64,000 nt of DNA from Stereum hirsutum FP-91666 SS1 (GCF_000264905.1 NW_006763135.1:2331428-2395427); one strand, 5' to 3'; numbered from the stretch's first letter, positions 11,000 through 23,168 are shown. Numbers and translations are program-made. Notes: generated from the sequence alone by a model not told the origin.

Positions 11000-12561
11000 A
11001 TGCATCCGTTCGCGACTTATGTTTTGCGAAGCTACTACAAAGCAACAGGATGGAATGAAGACAACCTCTATGCCAACATCACGCGGTCCTCCAATGGTGC
11101 GTACGCTTTCACTGTACTGCTGAGCCGGACAACTCATATATTCAACAGCCATACTTGACTTCACTGTTCCAAGGGGATTGCATTTCTCAATATCGAAATC
11201 GCCAAACCCGTTGTTCAAGACAACGTACTCCATGAATGCTTTGCCCTCGCTGAATGGCTCAGTTGGCTACATCTTTACTACCTGTGACCTCGACGTCAAG
11301 GGATCGAAGGACGTCCGTTTCAAGGACTTGATCGACCGCTTCAGAGTGTTCGACCAACCGCGGAGACCAGAGGGAAAGGAGGAGGTCTTTTTGGCAGGAG
11401 AGAGAATGGATCTTCGCGGTATGTTTCTTCACCGGTCTCACGTTGCGTGCTACTGAAACGACAGGTGACTTCAGACTACCTTCTCTATGGTCGGTTGTAC
11501 ATTCCTACCGGTCGTCTCGATGCATTATATTCGACAAGGATATCTGCCACCCTCCAAGGACTTGTTGCCGCTATATCAGATCCTCGCGCTGATTACAGCC
11601 ATTCACGAGGCCTTCGTACTGGCGCATCCCCCAGCAACATAATGTTCAGTCTTCAGCACGACACTGGACGCTGGTGTACGGAGTATACGTATAGCGCGGA
11701 GGACAGTATGGTCGGTGTGCGCACTCTATACAATTTTGGGAGATTAGGTGCTCCATTGGACTCCCTTGATGAAGGAGAAAAGACCGGAGACTCTTCAAAG
11801 ATGAAGAGAATAGACGAAGAGGAGGCCATGGAAGGGGGACTCAAGGGCCGAATATCTGCAGGGGCGGAAGTCTACTTCAGTGCTAAGGAAAAGAGTGCCG
11901 GAGGTAGGTTCTCCTTCGTCACTTCATATAGTCTTCGTTGACGCCAACTTTTTAACAGTGAGCACCGGCATTCGCTTTACCACACTTCCGGACGCGACAC
12001 CACCGTCATTCTTGCTAACACCAGAATCCTCTTCATCTGCGTCTTCTCTGCACCACGTTCCTCAAACGCCCTTTGTACAACCTCCAACAACAATCACTGC
12101 ATTATTCAACCCAATGATGGGACATATATCTGGCGCATATGCCGCTCGGGTGTCCCGCGACCTTTCTCTCTGCTCACGATTTGACTTCAATGTCTACAGT
12201 TACGAGAGCGAGTGGACCGTCGGCACGGAGTGGTGGCTCCGGAGGTCGAAGCACAGAACAGCACTTTCTGGCGACAACGATCATGTTGATGTAGCTATTC
12301 CTGAGGCTCCGTGGCCAGTCGACGAGGTAACAGGTGTGGTTAAGGCCCGAGCCTCAACATCGAACGTGGGTTTTGCCCTATGACTTTATTTCCTTTTAAA
12401 TTGCATCTTGATAATTGTTTTTATTATAGGATGTCGCTCTTATGTGGGAGGGTCGGCTGCAGAACATCCTCATCAGCCTCGGTGTTGTATCTAACCTCTC
12501 CAGTGGATCGAAGCCGATAAAGTCGCTAGGCCTTGAGGTTTCCTACTTCAGCTCAGGATAG
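11000..12561 (+). CDS. MDM10: Mitochondrial distribution and morphology protein 10 (ERMES / SAM component)
   Basis: Mdm10 is a 19-strand outer-membrane beta barrel that anchors the ER-mitochondria encounter structure and also works with the SAM complex in barrel assembly. The start MHPFATYVLRSYYKATGWNE fits the family. Spliced exons read NEDNLYANITRSSNAILDF, FSISKSPNPLFKTTYSMNA, GSVGYIFTTCDLDVKGSKD and FDQPRRPEGKEEVFLAGERM. Later exons give DYLLYGRLYIPTGRLDALYS, LQHDTGRWCTEYTYSAEDSM, ALFNPMMGHISGAYAARVSR and SEWTVGTEWWLRRSKHR. The last exon ends in ILISLGVVSNLSSGSKPIKS and EVSYFSSG before TAG, the C-terminal beta signal. Four introns. Family length is normal, including a Ser-rich loop. Confidence 0.95.
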
Positions 12562-13151
12562 TCTCTTTTCACTGCACTGGAATACCACGAAACTTCACAT
12601 ACTGGCAGTACCATGGCGTTCATCTTTCGAACTGTAACATAATCTCGGCCTATTTGGATTGGAGTGTAGACATCGATCCTTTGTGGCGTTAGACGGCGAT
12701 GGATCTATAGTACTTTCCCGTTGGCCTGAATTTTGGCATTTAACGTGGGACATGGCGATACCATCTCTCCGATGCACCCGTAAACTTTCAAGCTCCTTGT
12801 TAAGCCCATTTCGCACATCAAAAATCAACCGTGACCACATACGATTCGTCGTTGCCGCAACCATTAGACATTAGTACTTATGAGTGTGAACCGATGTAGG
12901 GATAAATAATTCGAACGTGAACATAGCGGTAGAGGCATAAGCTAGATCGAGAAAGCAAAAGTAAATACAGCAGGAAAACACGATGGGGCCTACAGCGAAA
13001 GGTATTCCTCCATGAGCAAAATGCAATATTTGATCGACATTTTAATCTGACCCTCGCCAGTGAGATTAGATTAGATTTCGTGTCTGAGTGGCACCAGCCT
13101 TTCAGCAGTGATCTGCAGCGGTTCTGTACTTATTCTCTTCCATCCTTCACC
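12562..13151. other. Intergenic region MDM10 / DPH1, no gene seen
   Basis: About 590 bases between two plus-strand genes; expected to hold the MDM10 3' UTR and DPH1 promoter. Nothing else recognised. Confidence 0.4.
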
Positions 13152-14980
13152 ATGACTGAAGCCGAAGTCAAGGAAAAGAAGAACAAGCCCAAAAAGCGCT
13201 TCGTTGGCTCCAAAAGCTCGAAGCCGTCGAAGGCCGGTGTACATCCCGTCATTGCCAACCAAATTCCCCAGGAAATTATCACCGATCCTCTTCTCAACGC
13301 GGCCATAAAGCAGCTTCCGTCCAATTACTCGTTCGAGATACACAAAACCATCCACCATGTACGCAAAAACAATGCGACCATGGTTGCTCTCCAAATGCCG
13401 GAAGGGTTGCAGATGTTTGCATGCACGATCGCTGATATCATCGAACGGTTCGTCCGTTTTCACTGCGGGCCACAAATACTAAAACGCTCAATTCTTGTCA
13501 AAGCTTCACAGATGCGCTCACTGTGATCATGGGAGATGTTACATATGGCGCATGTTGTATCGATGACTATACCGCCGTCGCTCTGGGATGCGATATGCTC
13601 GTCCACTATGGTCACAGCTGTCTAGGTCAGCGAAGCTCAAAGACTTGCCATTCTTCCATCCTCTTGACACTTAGACAGTCCCCATGGACCAAACTACCAT
13701 AAAGACACTATATGTGTTCGTCGAGATTGCCATCGATTCCACCCATCTTGCGCGGTCTATACGTCTCAACTTCCCATCAGATCGCCGCCGCTTTCACGAG
13801 ACTTTACTCGACTCCGAAGACTCAGACAGTCGCATACCGGCTGGTCGACAACTTGGTCAAGCACGGCACCTTCGAATAGAGGGATCAGATAGCTCTTCGA
13901 CCGTCCCGTCTGGTTCATCCTCTTCGCACAATGTAGCCTCGTCTCCAGAGCCCACTCGCCTCGCTCTTGTTTCGACCATCCAGTTTGTCGCGGCCCTGCA
14001 GCAACTGAAGGAGGATCTGACTTCGGAGTCTCCGGAGGACTTCTCTCATGTGTTGCCTAAGGGCTTGATTGAGGATGGCACCGTTGATAGTGAAGCCAAA
14101 GCCGGCACACATCAAGTCAGGCCCTGGACCGGAAAGTATGACGCTACAATACCACGATCGAAACCCCTGTCCCCGGGCGAGATACTTGGTTGTACGGCCC
14201 CTAGGTTGGGAGATTCTGACGCGCTCATGTATGTCCTCATACAGTGTCTCTCTAAATGCTGATACCGACGCCTCAATTCTTCACATAGATATCTGGGCGA
14301 CGGTCGGTTTCACTTAGAATCTATCATGATCATGAATCCAACAGTGCCCGCTTTTCGGTACGATCCTTACTCCAAGAAGCTCACCCGAGAATACTACTCG
14401 CACCAAGAGATGAAATCTATCCGGGATGACGCTGTGCAGATCGCTAGGAAGAGCATCGATTCGCTGGCTCATCATAAGTCGTCAGCGTCAGTATCGTCTA
14501 CCTTGGAGCCAGAAGATCCCATGTGGGGAGTCATCCTTGGTACTCTGGGTCGACAAGGTAGCTTCAAGCAGCTACAGGTCCGTCCATGCCCTTAGATCGT
14601 TTGAAAGTCAATCGCTAAACTGCTAACCCCATTTCTTGTTCTAGGCGATCACCGCCCAGCTCACTCAATCCCGCACACCCATCCCTTACATCCCAATCCT
14701 CCTCTCCGAACTCTCACCTGCCAAACTCGCACTCTTCAACCCACACATTTCCACCTTCGTACAGACCTCCTGTCCTCGTCTCTCCATCGATTGGGGCTAC
14801 GCTTTCGAACGCCCTCTACTCAGTCCCTACGAAACGGCTGTCGCGGTGGGCAAAGCCATTGGTTGGATGGATTCTCAGAATGATGGAGAGAATGCAGGGA
14901 AGAGCGATGGTGTGTATCCTATGGATTTCTACGCCGCTGGGACGCCATGGGCTGTTTCGCGCACGACAGCATCGTTCTAG
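13152..14980 (+). CDS. DPH1: Diphthamide synthesis protein 1 (radical-SAM-like 3-amino-3-carboxypropyl transferase subunit)
   Basis: With Dph2, transfers the aminocarboxypropyl group of SAM to a histidine of elongation factor 2, the first step of diphthamide synthesis, in the cytosol. The ATG at 13152 gives [20 protein letters not shown], then [20 protein letters not shown] and [20 protein letters not shown]. The three cluster cysteines are all present: [27 protein letters not shown] and [17 protein letters not shown]. Other family blocks are [26 protein letters not shown] and [15 protein letters not shown]. Stop TAG at 14978-14980. Four introns. A Ser-rich insertion after residue 200 is not conserved in the family. 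Length about 520 residues, slightly long. Confidence 0.95.
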
Positions 14981-15256
14981 TCTATTTTACACATGGACGA
15001 TCGCTGGAAGATGTACTAGTGCTGGTGTAAGTTGCGAAGAAATAGGAGATGTATGTCCACAGATACTATGGCATCGTCCATTATCATGATCCACAAGGAT
15101 AAAAAGTATGAAATATCGAGCTGAAAGAAAAGGAAGGGCAGAATCAATGGCGATTAGGCTTGCAACCGGGCGGCAGAGCCGGCCCTGGAGACGCAGTGAA
15201 ACAGTTATCAAAGAATCTTTCCAGATGTTGAGGTTCCATGGGCCCGCTGACCGAAG

Positions 15257-18200
15257 CTATGCCTGCCATTGATGAGAATTTTCATTAGATCTTTCAAGCA
15301 GCTTTAGTCCAGCAGCGAAACAACTTTTACCTGGAAAATGCCCTGCAAACACCCCGGGCCTCATTATCACCCAGAGATTATCGGCGGCCAACTCCCTGCC
15401 TAGCAAGTCCGCAACATTAGGCTGCGGTTGTGCTAACACCCTCGTCGCCCTATCGCTATTCTGCGTCAACGATAGGTCTGGCTCCTCACGCATTGTAGAA
15501 CATATTCCCGCCGCTTTCAATGCGAGCTGCGTCCGATTTTGCATGACACTCGTATATCGCAGGGCACATTGGGCAACGACGTTATATGGGGCGAGTTCTT
15601 GAAGAAGACGGCAAGCAAAAGCAATCCATTCTGAGAGTTCCTCATTTTCGTGATTTTGAGGGTCGGACAGGATGGCGACGGTAAATACGACTGTGTAGAA
15701 AAAGAGGGATGTGCGATTGTGAGTAAAATGATGCTTCAAGGTGGGAGATGTAATTACTAGCGGCGTGCACGGCAGACCCAGAGATGGCCCACCAGCGCTG
15801 CTGCGTGCGAGGAATCTGTGTTCGAAAGACGTAGGCCATGGATAAAAGGCGTTTACTATGAGAGCACCCAAAAGGACATGTTAGCGACGAAAGGTTCCGT
15901 GCTGAAGCGTTTTTTGACCTACCATAACATCAAGCATACTGTCCTTGCGTGTCGATGAAATGCATTCAATTTGATACCCATCTCGTCTCCGCCAGCGCTC
16001 TCTTCTGGCCGGATGAAGAGGAATGGTCGCTAGACACAACAGTTAGAGTCATACATGTAGTAGGCGTAGTATTTTCACTACCAGTAATGTCAGTCGAGAG
16101 AAGTAAATCTCGATGCTCAGGATTTGATGCTGTGATATTCGTCAGAGTTGTCGTGGGATTAGTAGAAGAAACGTATGTACCTGAAACGAAAGGTAAGGCC
16201 GGGCGGCTGCGACTTGTGACGACTGGTATTTTAGAGAGTTCGGAATGTCCCAATCGAAACCACGAAGCTTGTCTTCGTAGTCCATCACGGTGCGATACGT
16301 AGGAAGATGGGCTCCGAAACACTCGTCACACATGCGCCCGACCAGCTGGGAGAAGCGCGAGTGAAAGTGAAGATACACTGTCAAAGGAACAACGCATCAA
16401 TACCAAGTAAACATGGACCGTGATTGAGAAGGGGCAAAACTGACTGGAGTCAGTCGGCTCTTCTATAGGCTTTGCGTTTAGCGGCGATATGTCGAGAATC
16501 TGAGACTGATCAAGATTCATAGGAAGCTCCGCATCGCAATGCTGAATTTGACATACGTATGGTTAGAAAAACAGCAATACATAACAAAAACAAGCCCTTA
16601 CTAGCTCGGAGATGATGTATGGGCACCCAAACTGAAAGGCTTGGAATCTGTCAAGACAAGGTCAAAAAACTCGAGACTCAAGTAAGAAAGTAGGCATACC
16701 TATCTGCGATGAACAAGCACCCTACCACCAAGAAACACCACTTGAATATCAGTGCAAGAAAATGTACCAAGAGTGTAATACTCACACCAAACACGTCTCC
16801 TCAACTCGGCGTCTCGTGGTCGCATGTGCCAGACATTCAACCCGTCTCGATGCATACCCACTACGATTGAACTTTTTGTATCAATACCTGCACATGATAT
16901 AAAAAATGAAGGTCGACGGACAGGTTTGCGCCATCCTAATACCAAGGCCTGCATATCAAGGATTCAGTCTTAACCAGTTTGTACTATCTTGCGCTGATTC
17001 GGTACATGGTGGAGCTCACATAGTATATAGTAGCTCTCGCCTACTTTGCCTTCGTTCTGTACCAGGTCATCGGTGAATGACATCTTGTCTCACCAGAGAA
17101 AAGAAACACGAACCCATTGATAGATTGCATATAATAGAACCATCTGTATGCGCTCTATCGAGGACACCGGCGGATCTGGAGCTGTGAGCATAACCGATCG
17201 CACAAAGACGAGTAGTTTTTGTTCGAGAACATGTCGACCTGGTTCATATTCCGCGAATATCTCCTTCTGAAGAGTAGCAAAACATAAGAATATTTCTGGA
17301 GAAGGCTTGAGCATCAAGGTCTAATGTCACCTACATCATCATCACTTTCCGGAAGGAACTGTAGCGCTAAAGCACAGACTATCGCCACACAAGACGAATA
17401 CTCGATACTCGGTGGTATAGGTGCACCAGCCTGAAACGTGCGATAGCAAAGTTCGAATGATGGTCTGTTGATGACAGGCCAGATCCAGTGGACCGAACTG
17501 TGGTCGAAATAGTGGGATATAAGGAAGGACATAATCTTCTCACTGGGGAAGTTGTTGCGCAAATCAAAAAGGGACGCAGAACCAGTCGTAGGCAACATAC
17601 GACGTGCCTGCAGAAAGGATAGGTGAGACGACGGCAGTCTAGAACTAGGGTAGATGCCTACACTTGCAAATAGATCACAATCTGGTGAGTCGAACGAATG
17701 GGAATGTAACGGTGTAGCGTCCGATATCTGTGAAAGTTGGCCAAGCGCCGTCGCTGCAACTCCTACAGCTTCCTCTGTCATTTCGCAGCTTTCTGCGGAG
17801 AGGTCTGTGACCACACCAGATGCGTAGCGCGCTTGTACAGAGTGTAAAAGCGAGTTTAGTCCAGCTACCGCGGTAGGATCTAGGCTGTTTAGTGTGTGTG
17901 AGATGATGCTTTCTAGTTCAAGTACACGTTCATTGACTTCGCCAGGTGGAAGGGCAAATGGACTAGGAGTTTCCGTTGGTTGTAGCTTGACAGGGCTTTC
18001 TCTGAGATTTCCGTTAGCGACAAACTCTTTACGGAAGTATATTGAGATGATGAATGCTCACGAGTTTCTCGCATTCTTCTTGGGTTCTTGATATGTGCAG
18101 GATTTGGCAGCGCCTCGGCTGACGCTAAAGAATATCGTCCATGGACCTTGCGATAGACATTGAAAAGGAGTGACGTAGGACCTACCATCTTGAACAAGGT

Positions 18201-18659
18201 TGACCACGGTCACACTATCATCTCTCTAATATGAGTGGCAGCGAACCAGACGGATCTGGGAGCCTCGGCTTAGTAGCGCACCTGTTGTTTCCTCCTATGA
18301 CAAGCTAACAGCATCCACCAGGAGTCAATCTATACAGTCAGATGGCGAAAATGAAGGCCGCACGCACGTTCGCAACTCCTACGAATTCGAGCAACAGATA
18401 CAATTAAATTCTGCTAAGACCACAGTTACTGAACGATATGGGCGACTCACAAGACCGTTCTGTTACGCTTCCTCTTTGACCGATTCGATTCCGAACCAGT
18501 TTCGGCGATAGGGGTTTCGTGGGGAGAAGATGTGACCGTTGAGCTGCTCGCCTCGTTGGCAATGCCCTCTGTTATCACCGACGTCGGTGTTACATTCTCA
18601 GTGCTAATGCATGAGCTCGAGCTGGACCCAAGTGCTAATGGAAATTCGGGGGACTCCAT
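15257..18659 (-). CDS. Zn2Cys6 fungal transcription factor with fungal_trans domain
   Basis: A nuclear DNA-binding regulator. The ATG at 18659 opens a Ser/Thr-rich N-terminus (MESPEFPLALGSSSSSC) ending in a basic SNRSKRKRNRTVL. The binuclear zinc cluster is complete once five exons are joined: SCEPCHRRKQQCDRGQPCSR followed by CVSRGAAKSCTYQEPKK, i.e. C-x2-C-x6-C-x5-C-x2-C-x8-C. One of those exons is 11 nt (18368-18378). A short coiled-coil segment follows (GEVNERVLELESIISHT). The fungal_trans-type middle region includes FLISHYFDHSSVHWIWPVIN, GMHRDGLNVWHMRPRDAELR and RRVWW. The C-terminal exon ends GKSCFAAGLKLLERSN and stops at 15257. At least twelve introns, so internal joins are approximate. 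The target genes are unknown; the adjacent gene is a mitochondrial reductase. Confidence 0.87.
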
Positions 18660-18969
18660 AAGACGTGCAAAGTTCAAGAAAGCCGCCGCCGACGTTGACG
18701 TTGTGGAGAGCTTTACTACAACGCACAGTCTCTGTAATCACTGCAGCGACGGCGCTGCGACTCAGAAAGGATGGTTCCAAAAAGACGGCTCGGCACAACC
18801 CGGTTCCGATGTTATCGGGACACTTGTGCCACTGTGGCCCTCCATGCTTCTCAGTGATCCTTCAAACCAACTTCAAACCACTCTTGACTTGCCAACAATA
18901 ATGGATTATCACTGAGATACCCGGAGTCGTACATTAATGCGGGGAAAAAAGTGTCGATGACATGGTATA
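18660..18969. other. Intergenic region between two minus-strand genes
   Basis: 310 bases holding the 3' end of the CYC2-like gene and the promoter of the Zn2Cys6 gene. No further feature seen. Confidence 0.35.
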
Positions 18970-20186
18970 TCAAAACTTCCAGACCTGCCCCGGTTTAAAT
19001 CCCAGCTCAGCCAATACACCACCCACCGCGCCCTGCGAGTAATTACGACCGTACGGGCCAGCGATCGCTGTAATCATTCTGTTGAGCGTATAATTAGCCA
19101 TAGAATCCAATAGAGTAACGTTAATAAACGTACGGTTCTGGTCCACACACAAGAACTACAACATTCTTCTGTTGGAAGTTGTTTTCCTTGACAGGATAGC
19201 CCCAAAGGAATCGCTTCCACCACGGACCAGCGGACGAGTCGGACGATTGTCCAAGAAAGCGTTCGATGCCACTCTTGTTGATCTGAGTGACTTGAAGATC
19301 GTATGCCGGTGCTATCTGCCCCTCCATCGAATCGACGAAGAGGCCGATCCGAAGACGTTCTGGATGTTCTTTGGCTACGTCAAGGAGAGGTTGTAGCAGT
19401 TCCGGTGGTGGAAGTTCTGCAGGGATTTTCGAGGAGTGCAACAGTGTAAACCGCGTATGGGATGGTTTGGCAGAGTCCCGGAGGAGCTCGTAGTGCAACA
19501 ATTGATAGAAGGGCGAGAAGCCGGTTCCGCCTGATATCTTCCGGTTCTTGAGCGTTGGAGCAAAAGTACTTGAAACAGGAGACGATACGCACCATAACCA
19601 CCTCATCAAATGTTTCACGGAGGTGGCGGAAAGTAGTCAACGGGCCTCGAATTTCGACAGTGTCGCCGACGCGTTTAGAATGCAGCCACTTTCCTACTTC
19701 ACCTCTAGGATACTTCTTAATCCAAAATCTCATGTTCCCATTCTCATCAATGCCCTCGAGTGGAGTATAAGGGCGTTCCACTTGGATATCGTCATCTTTG
19801 ATGAAGATCGACCAAATGGGGTTGAGCAAGGTAGCATCCGACGACCGAGGAAGCGATGTGCGGGGGATGTTCAAGACGATAATTTTTGCATTTGGACCAG
19901 CAGACTCGGTGGCGGTGAGGGTGACTGGCGTAAAATGTGATGCAGAGATGGGAGTGCCGCTAGATGTAGGTGCCGAGCGAGATTTTGAAGGCCAGAGAAA
20001 GTACGCAGCAACGACGCCGGTAACAGCAGTGAGCGTCAACACAGTTGGTGCTCGAGAAGTCTGCTGCGATGTGGCCTTCTCTGAAGTAGGAGTAGAAAGG
20101 CGGCGTAGCCGAGGGACGTGGGAGGCTCGTGCATACAGATTCGTAGTACGTGACCTTCCACAACGAAGCAGGCGTGAGCTATACAT
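18970..20186 (-). CDS. Mitochondrial cytochrome-b5-reductase-type flavoprotein (CYC2-like)
   Basis: An FAD/NAD(P)H oxidoreductase. The ATG at 20186 starts a basic presequence (MYSSRLLRCGRSRTTNLYAR) followed by one membrane helix (VLTLTAVTGVVAAYFLW), so it is probably anchored in the inner mitochondrial membrane. The FAD domain has VERPYTPLEG and VEIRGPLTTF; the nucleotide domain has ISGGTGFSPFYQLLHYELL and VVVLVCGPEP. The C-terminal exon codes MITAIAGPYGRNYSQGAVGG and LAELGFKPGQVWKF. Closest matches in memory are fungal Cyc2 proteins, which reduce heme for attachment to cytochrome c; Mcr1-type b5 reductase is the alternative. Two introns are clear. A five-codon upstream reading frame overlaps the start. 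Confidence 0.82.
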
Positions 20187-20193
20187 ATTCCAT
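20179..20193 (-). promoter_or_regulatory. Minimal upstream ORF overlapping the CYC2-like start codon
   Basis: Reading the minus strand, ATG-GAA-TAT-GTA-TAG lies at 20193-20179 in a different frame from the main ATG at 20186. Translation would begin on this uORF first if the transcript starts upstream, so it could dampen or tune expression. No experimental support is visible. Confidence 0.35.
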
Positions 20194-20382
20194 AGAGTCC
20201 GAGGCGTTGAGTGCCAAATCGGGTCGCACTGGAAGCCTTTGCACAACAGAACCAAATAAACGAAAGCGGTGGCGTTCGACGAAGTCCGTGTTGGTTTGCT
20301 TCTCAGTACTCTCAACAGCCTCTACTCCAACAGCATCTTGCTATACCCAGACATCCTATTACTATTCATCGCCACTACAGCA

Positions 20383-21207
20383 ATGGTCTACATCCATCCT
20401 ATCTTTCTCGCCAGCCCTTTCACTCTTTTCGGCACGAGGAAACCCGACAATTTCTACGCCGACGTTCCTTCAACTAGCGCGACAGCCACCTCCTTCCTTG
20501 ACATACTCACTCCAGACGCACCCGCCAGCTTTATGAATCATCTACTTCATGACGCCCATCTAGAATCTTCTGCTCTTTCTGCTCTTCAGCTTCGCTCAGA
20601 AGTCGAGACCGTCAGCCTTCTCAGTCGAGCTCATGTATCCTTCTCTCACGTCCCGACCTCCGCGTCTCTTGCTGGACTTGGTATCTCCTTCGAGAGCATG
20701 TCCTCTCCTCATCTGGCCTCACTCGATTCTTCTACTCGCTCTCCCGAAGCTCTCGGTTCCTCGTTCCTTTCACTGGATGGTTCGTCTCCGCTCTTTCCCT
20801 CGCCTATGGGACATCCCATGCTCGGCGGTCAGCTCTGGACTCCTGATGCCAGGCCTCCGCTATCAATTCTGTCCCAAGAACTATTGGGCAACCCAATCAC
20901 GCAGAAGGCTGACATGGATCTTTCGACTTCATATACTTCTCCAGCGTCTTTCATGTCCCTCGACTTTGCGAGCTCCGTGATTGGTCTATTCCCAGATTTT
21001 ACTGCGTACGATACCGCCGCACTCGCCGCGGAAACCGCTATCCTTGTGCTTCCGCCCCACTTGTCCTCGATCACCCCACGGGATCAGATCCACATCTATA
21101 GTTCAGCACATTCTCAACACAGCGATATTTCGCGTTCGAACGGGCCCGAGCATTCCATGCTCGACATCATCGATGCCTTCCCGCGAGTTGACAGCCTCGA
21201 ACCTTGA
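20383..21207 (+). CDS. Intronless Ser/Leu/Pro-rich orphan protein
   Basis: A single open frame of 274 codons from MVYIHPIFLASPFTLFG, uninterrupted, stop TGA at 21205-21207. The frame extends 38 codons upstream without ATG. The protein is rich in Ser, Leu, Ala and Pro, with repeated SS/SP pairs (FESMSSPHLASLDSSTRSPE), no clear membrane helix beyond the first hydrophobic patch, and no motif I recognise. Lack of introns sets it apart from nearly every neighbour. It may be a lineage-restricted gene, a low-complexity regulator, or a chance open frame; the length favours real coding. Head-to-head with the CYC2-like gene, 196 bases apart. Confidence 0.5.
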   Translation: MVYIHPIFLASPFTLFGTRKPDNFYADVPSTSATATSFLDILTPDAPASFMNHLLHDAHLESSALSALQLRSEVETVSLLSRAHVSFSHVPTSASLAGLGISFESMSSPHLASLDSSTRSPEALGSSFLSLDGSSPLFPSPMGHPMLGGQLWTPDARPPLSILSQELLGNPITQKADMDLSTSYTSPASFMSLDFASSVIGLFPDFTAYDTAALAAETAILVLPPHLSSITPRDQIHIYSSAHSQHSDISRSNGPEHSMLDIIDAFPRVDSLEP

Positions 21208-22458
21208 AGAACTGAGGTCCGACGCTTCTTGCTCCTTTCAAGCCCCTACGTCAACCATAATCGCTTGGGTTGGTAGCTGGGATATATTTGGGATATGTGG
21301 AGGAATGCAAGGAATCGACGTATTTGTGTAAGATCACGACGGTGAGACATGTGTCAGTCTAAACGAATTTTAATTATGGTACTCATCAAGGACTTTGCCT
21401 TCGCTCCATAGAATAACTCTTACTATCGTGGGCCTGTTAGTAGGAGATCATGTGCAAGGAGAATGTCGCAGAGGGGCACTTTAGGGCAGCGACATGAGAT
21501 TTATGGTTCTGGGACGACCATAGCCTATTCTGAGGTAGGTAGCTCATGATCCTGGCCTGAATGACCCGTGCTCATCCTCACAGCACAGCGTTTGGTGCTC
21601 GTTGAGCCACTAGGCTCATGGGCGACTGCGAATGTCACCCCAGTACACAACTGATCCTCCGGGACGTGATGGGTACATGTTGATCTGTCTGCAGACCACA
21701 GGTGGTATGTGCATGTTCTTCTTCTGCTTGGAGCACATCTGATATCCTTGCGTGTAGGTTGGGCATCCGAGCGTTTATAAATTGATTTATTGATATTAAG
21801 ACATAAGCTTCAGTCTTCAATGAAATGTGGGTGTTACCTATGATAGATTTGAGTGAGACGTCCGCAAACTTCGCTCGAGTGGTCGAAGTTAGGACGAGTA
21901 GAGAGGAGCCATAGTGGTACCGGGAGTATGGCGGGCGTCAGCCGATGACGTTGAATCGTACCTCGTGGCACCACGTCGTTGCCTTGGTCTTCTCCCCCGT
22001 TTTACCTTCAAACGCAACCCTATTTGCACCTCCGTTGCGAACTTGAGCAGGTCACTCGTGAAAGCACTCTTGAGTCTTGACGAACGATGCATGTCAGCTG
22101 ACCGTGAACTGGGTCCTGCATTCAATAGGCGCGGATTATTTGCTTCTGGTTGTACTTCAAGCTAGTCTACAATAAATATCTTGCAGGGGACCGAGTGGAA
22201 CGCTCGTGGCGAGAGTGGCTGGACGCATGGACATGTTCTTGACCCTGCTGCGAGACGTCGAGGGCAGTCTTCCGATGGACTCCACGAGCAAGACCCTCAT
22301 CTCGCCTACAGGCGATGAACGAATAACCCGGCGCTTCTCGATTACTTCCGCTTAGCGAGGGTATATAACTCAGTTGCTTTGCTTCCGATCTGAGCATCCG
22401 TCGCCCACACTCCCTTCTTTAACACTTCGCGACTCGTCTCTCAACCACACTTCTCACG
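21208..22458. other. 1.25 kb intergenic region with a TATA box at its right end
   Basis: No convincing coding sequence on either strand. Short frames lack family motifs. The right end is the promoter of the secreted-protein gene. Confidence 0.45.
22361..22369 (+). promoter_or_regulatory. TATA box of the secreted-protein gene
   Basis: GTATATAAC lies 97 bases before the ATG at 22459 and the intervening leader is pyrimidine-rich, as expected for a strongly expressed fungal gene. Confidence 0.55.
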
Positions 22459-23168
22459 ATGTTCACTGTCCTCGCACCTGTCTTCCTCGCCGCCTCCGTG
22501 TTGGCTTCACCCGCACTCATAACGCGCCAGACGCCTGCTGGCTGTCAGAGCTTCCCCACCGACGGTGCTTGGAATGTAGACAACTTCACCCTCTCTGCCT
22601 TGCTCGAGGACGACACCCAGAAGCCTCTTGCTCTCAGCGGCAATGATACCACTTTCACGCTTGCCGTGCGTTGGTTCTCCTGCTTGTTCAAAGAAATTGT
22701 GCTGATCTTCTTCTATCTTGAAGACGACCGAGAGCATCTCAAGCCCCCAGGGTACCAACTTCACCATGGTCTCATCCGCCGTGACCGCTCCTGTTATGAG
22801 CAACAACGACGTCGCGAAAGCCGCAAACACAGTCACGGACGGCGGATTCTTGACGTTCGCTACGTCACAGGACGACTCGGCGTCTGCTGTTGATTCATAC
22901 TGCGAACTCGTGCGTTCATCTCATTCGTCCACGGGGCCTTAACACTAAGTTAAATCTCTATTAGTATAACACCGACCCCAATGGAAGCATCTACCCCTAT
23001 CCCCTCCTCGCTGTCAACGGTTACGCAGACGGTTTCTCCCTCTGCGATTCTACCAACGACAGCCAGGTCAACGTCGTCTTCAACGCGTCTCAGGATGCCT
23101 CCAGCACCGGTTACGACTACAGCACGTGTGTTCCGGTCCACCTCCTCATGGTCCAGGACGAACAGTAG
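22459..23168 (+). CDS. Small secreted cysteine-containing protein
   Basis: Three exons give about 200 residues. The N-terminus MFTVLAPVFLAASVLASPAL is a clear signal peptide with an ASP/A-type cleavage site, followed by ITRQ, a possible Kex2-like dibasic-poor site. The mature part has CQSFPTDGAWNVDNFTLSAL, several N-glycosylation sequons (NFT, NDT, NGS, NDS, NAS) and four cysteines in CQSF, SYCEL, SLCDST and STCVP, likely two disulfides. Introns remove the stretch after TFTLA and the one after SYCEL. It ends VPVHLLMVQDEQ at TAG 23166-23168. No enzyme motif. The family resembles small basidiomycete secreted proteins of unknown role; surface or extracellular location is inferred. Confidence 0.82.
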
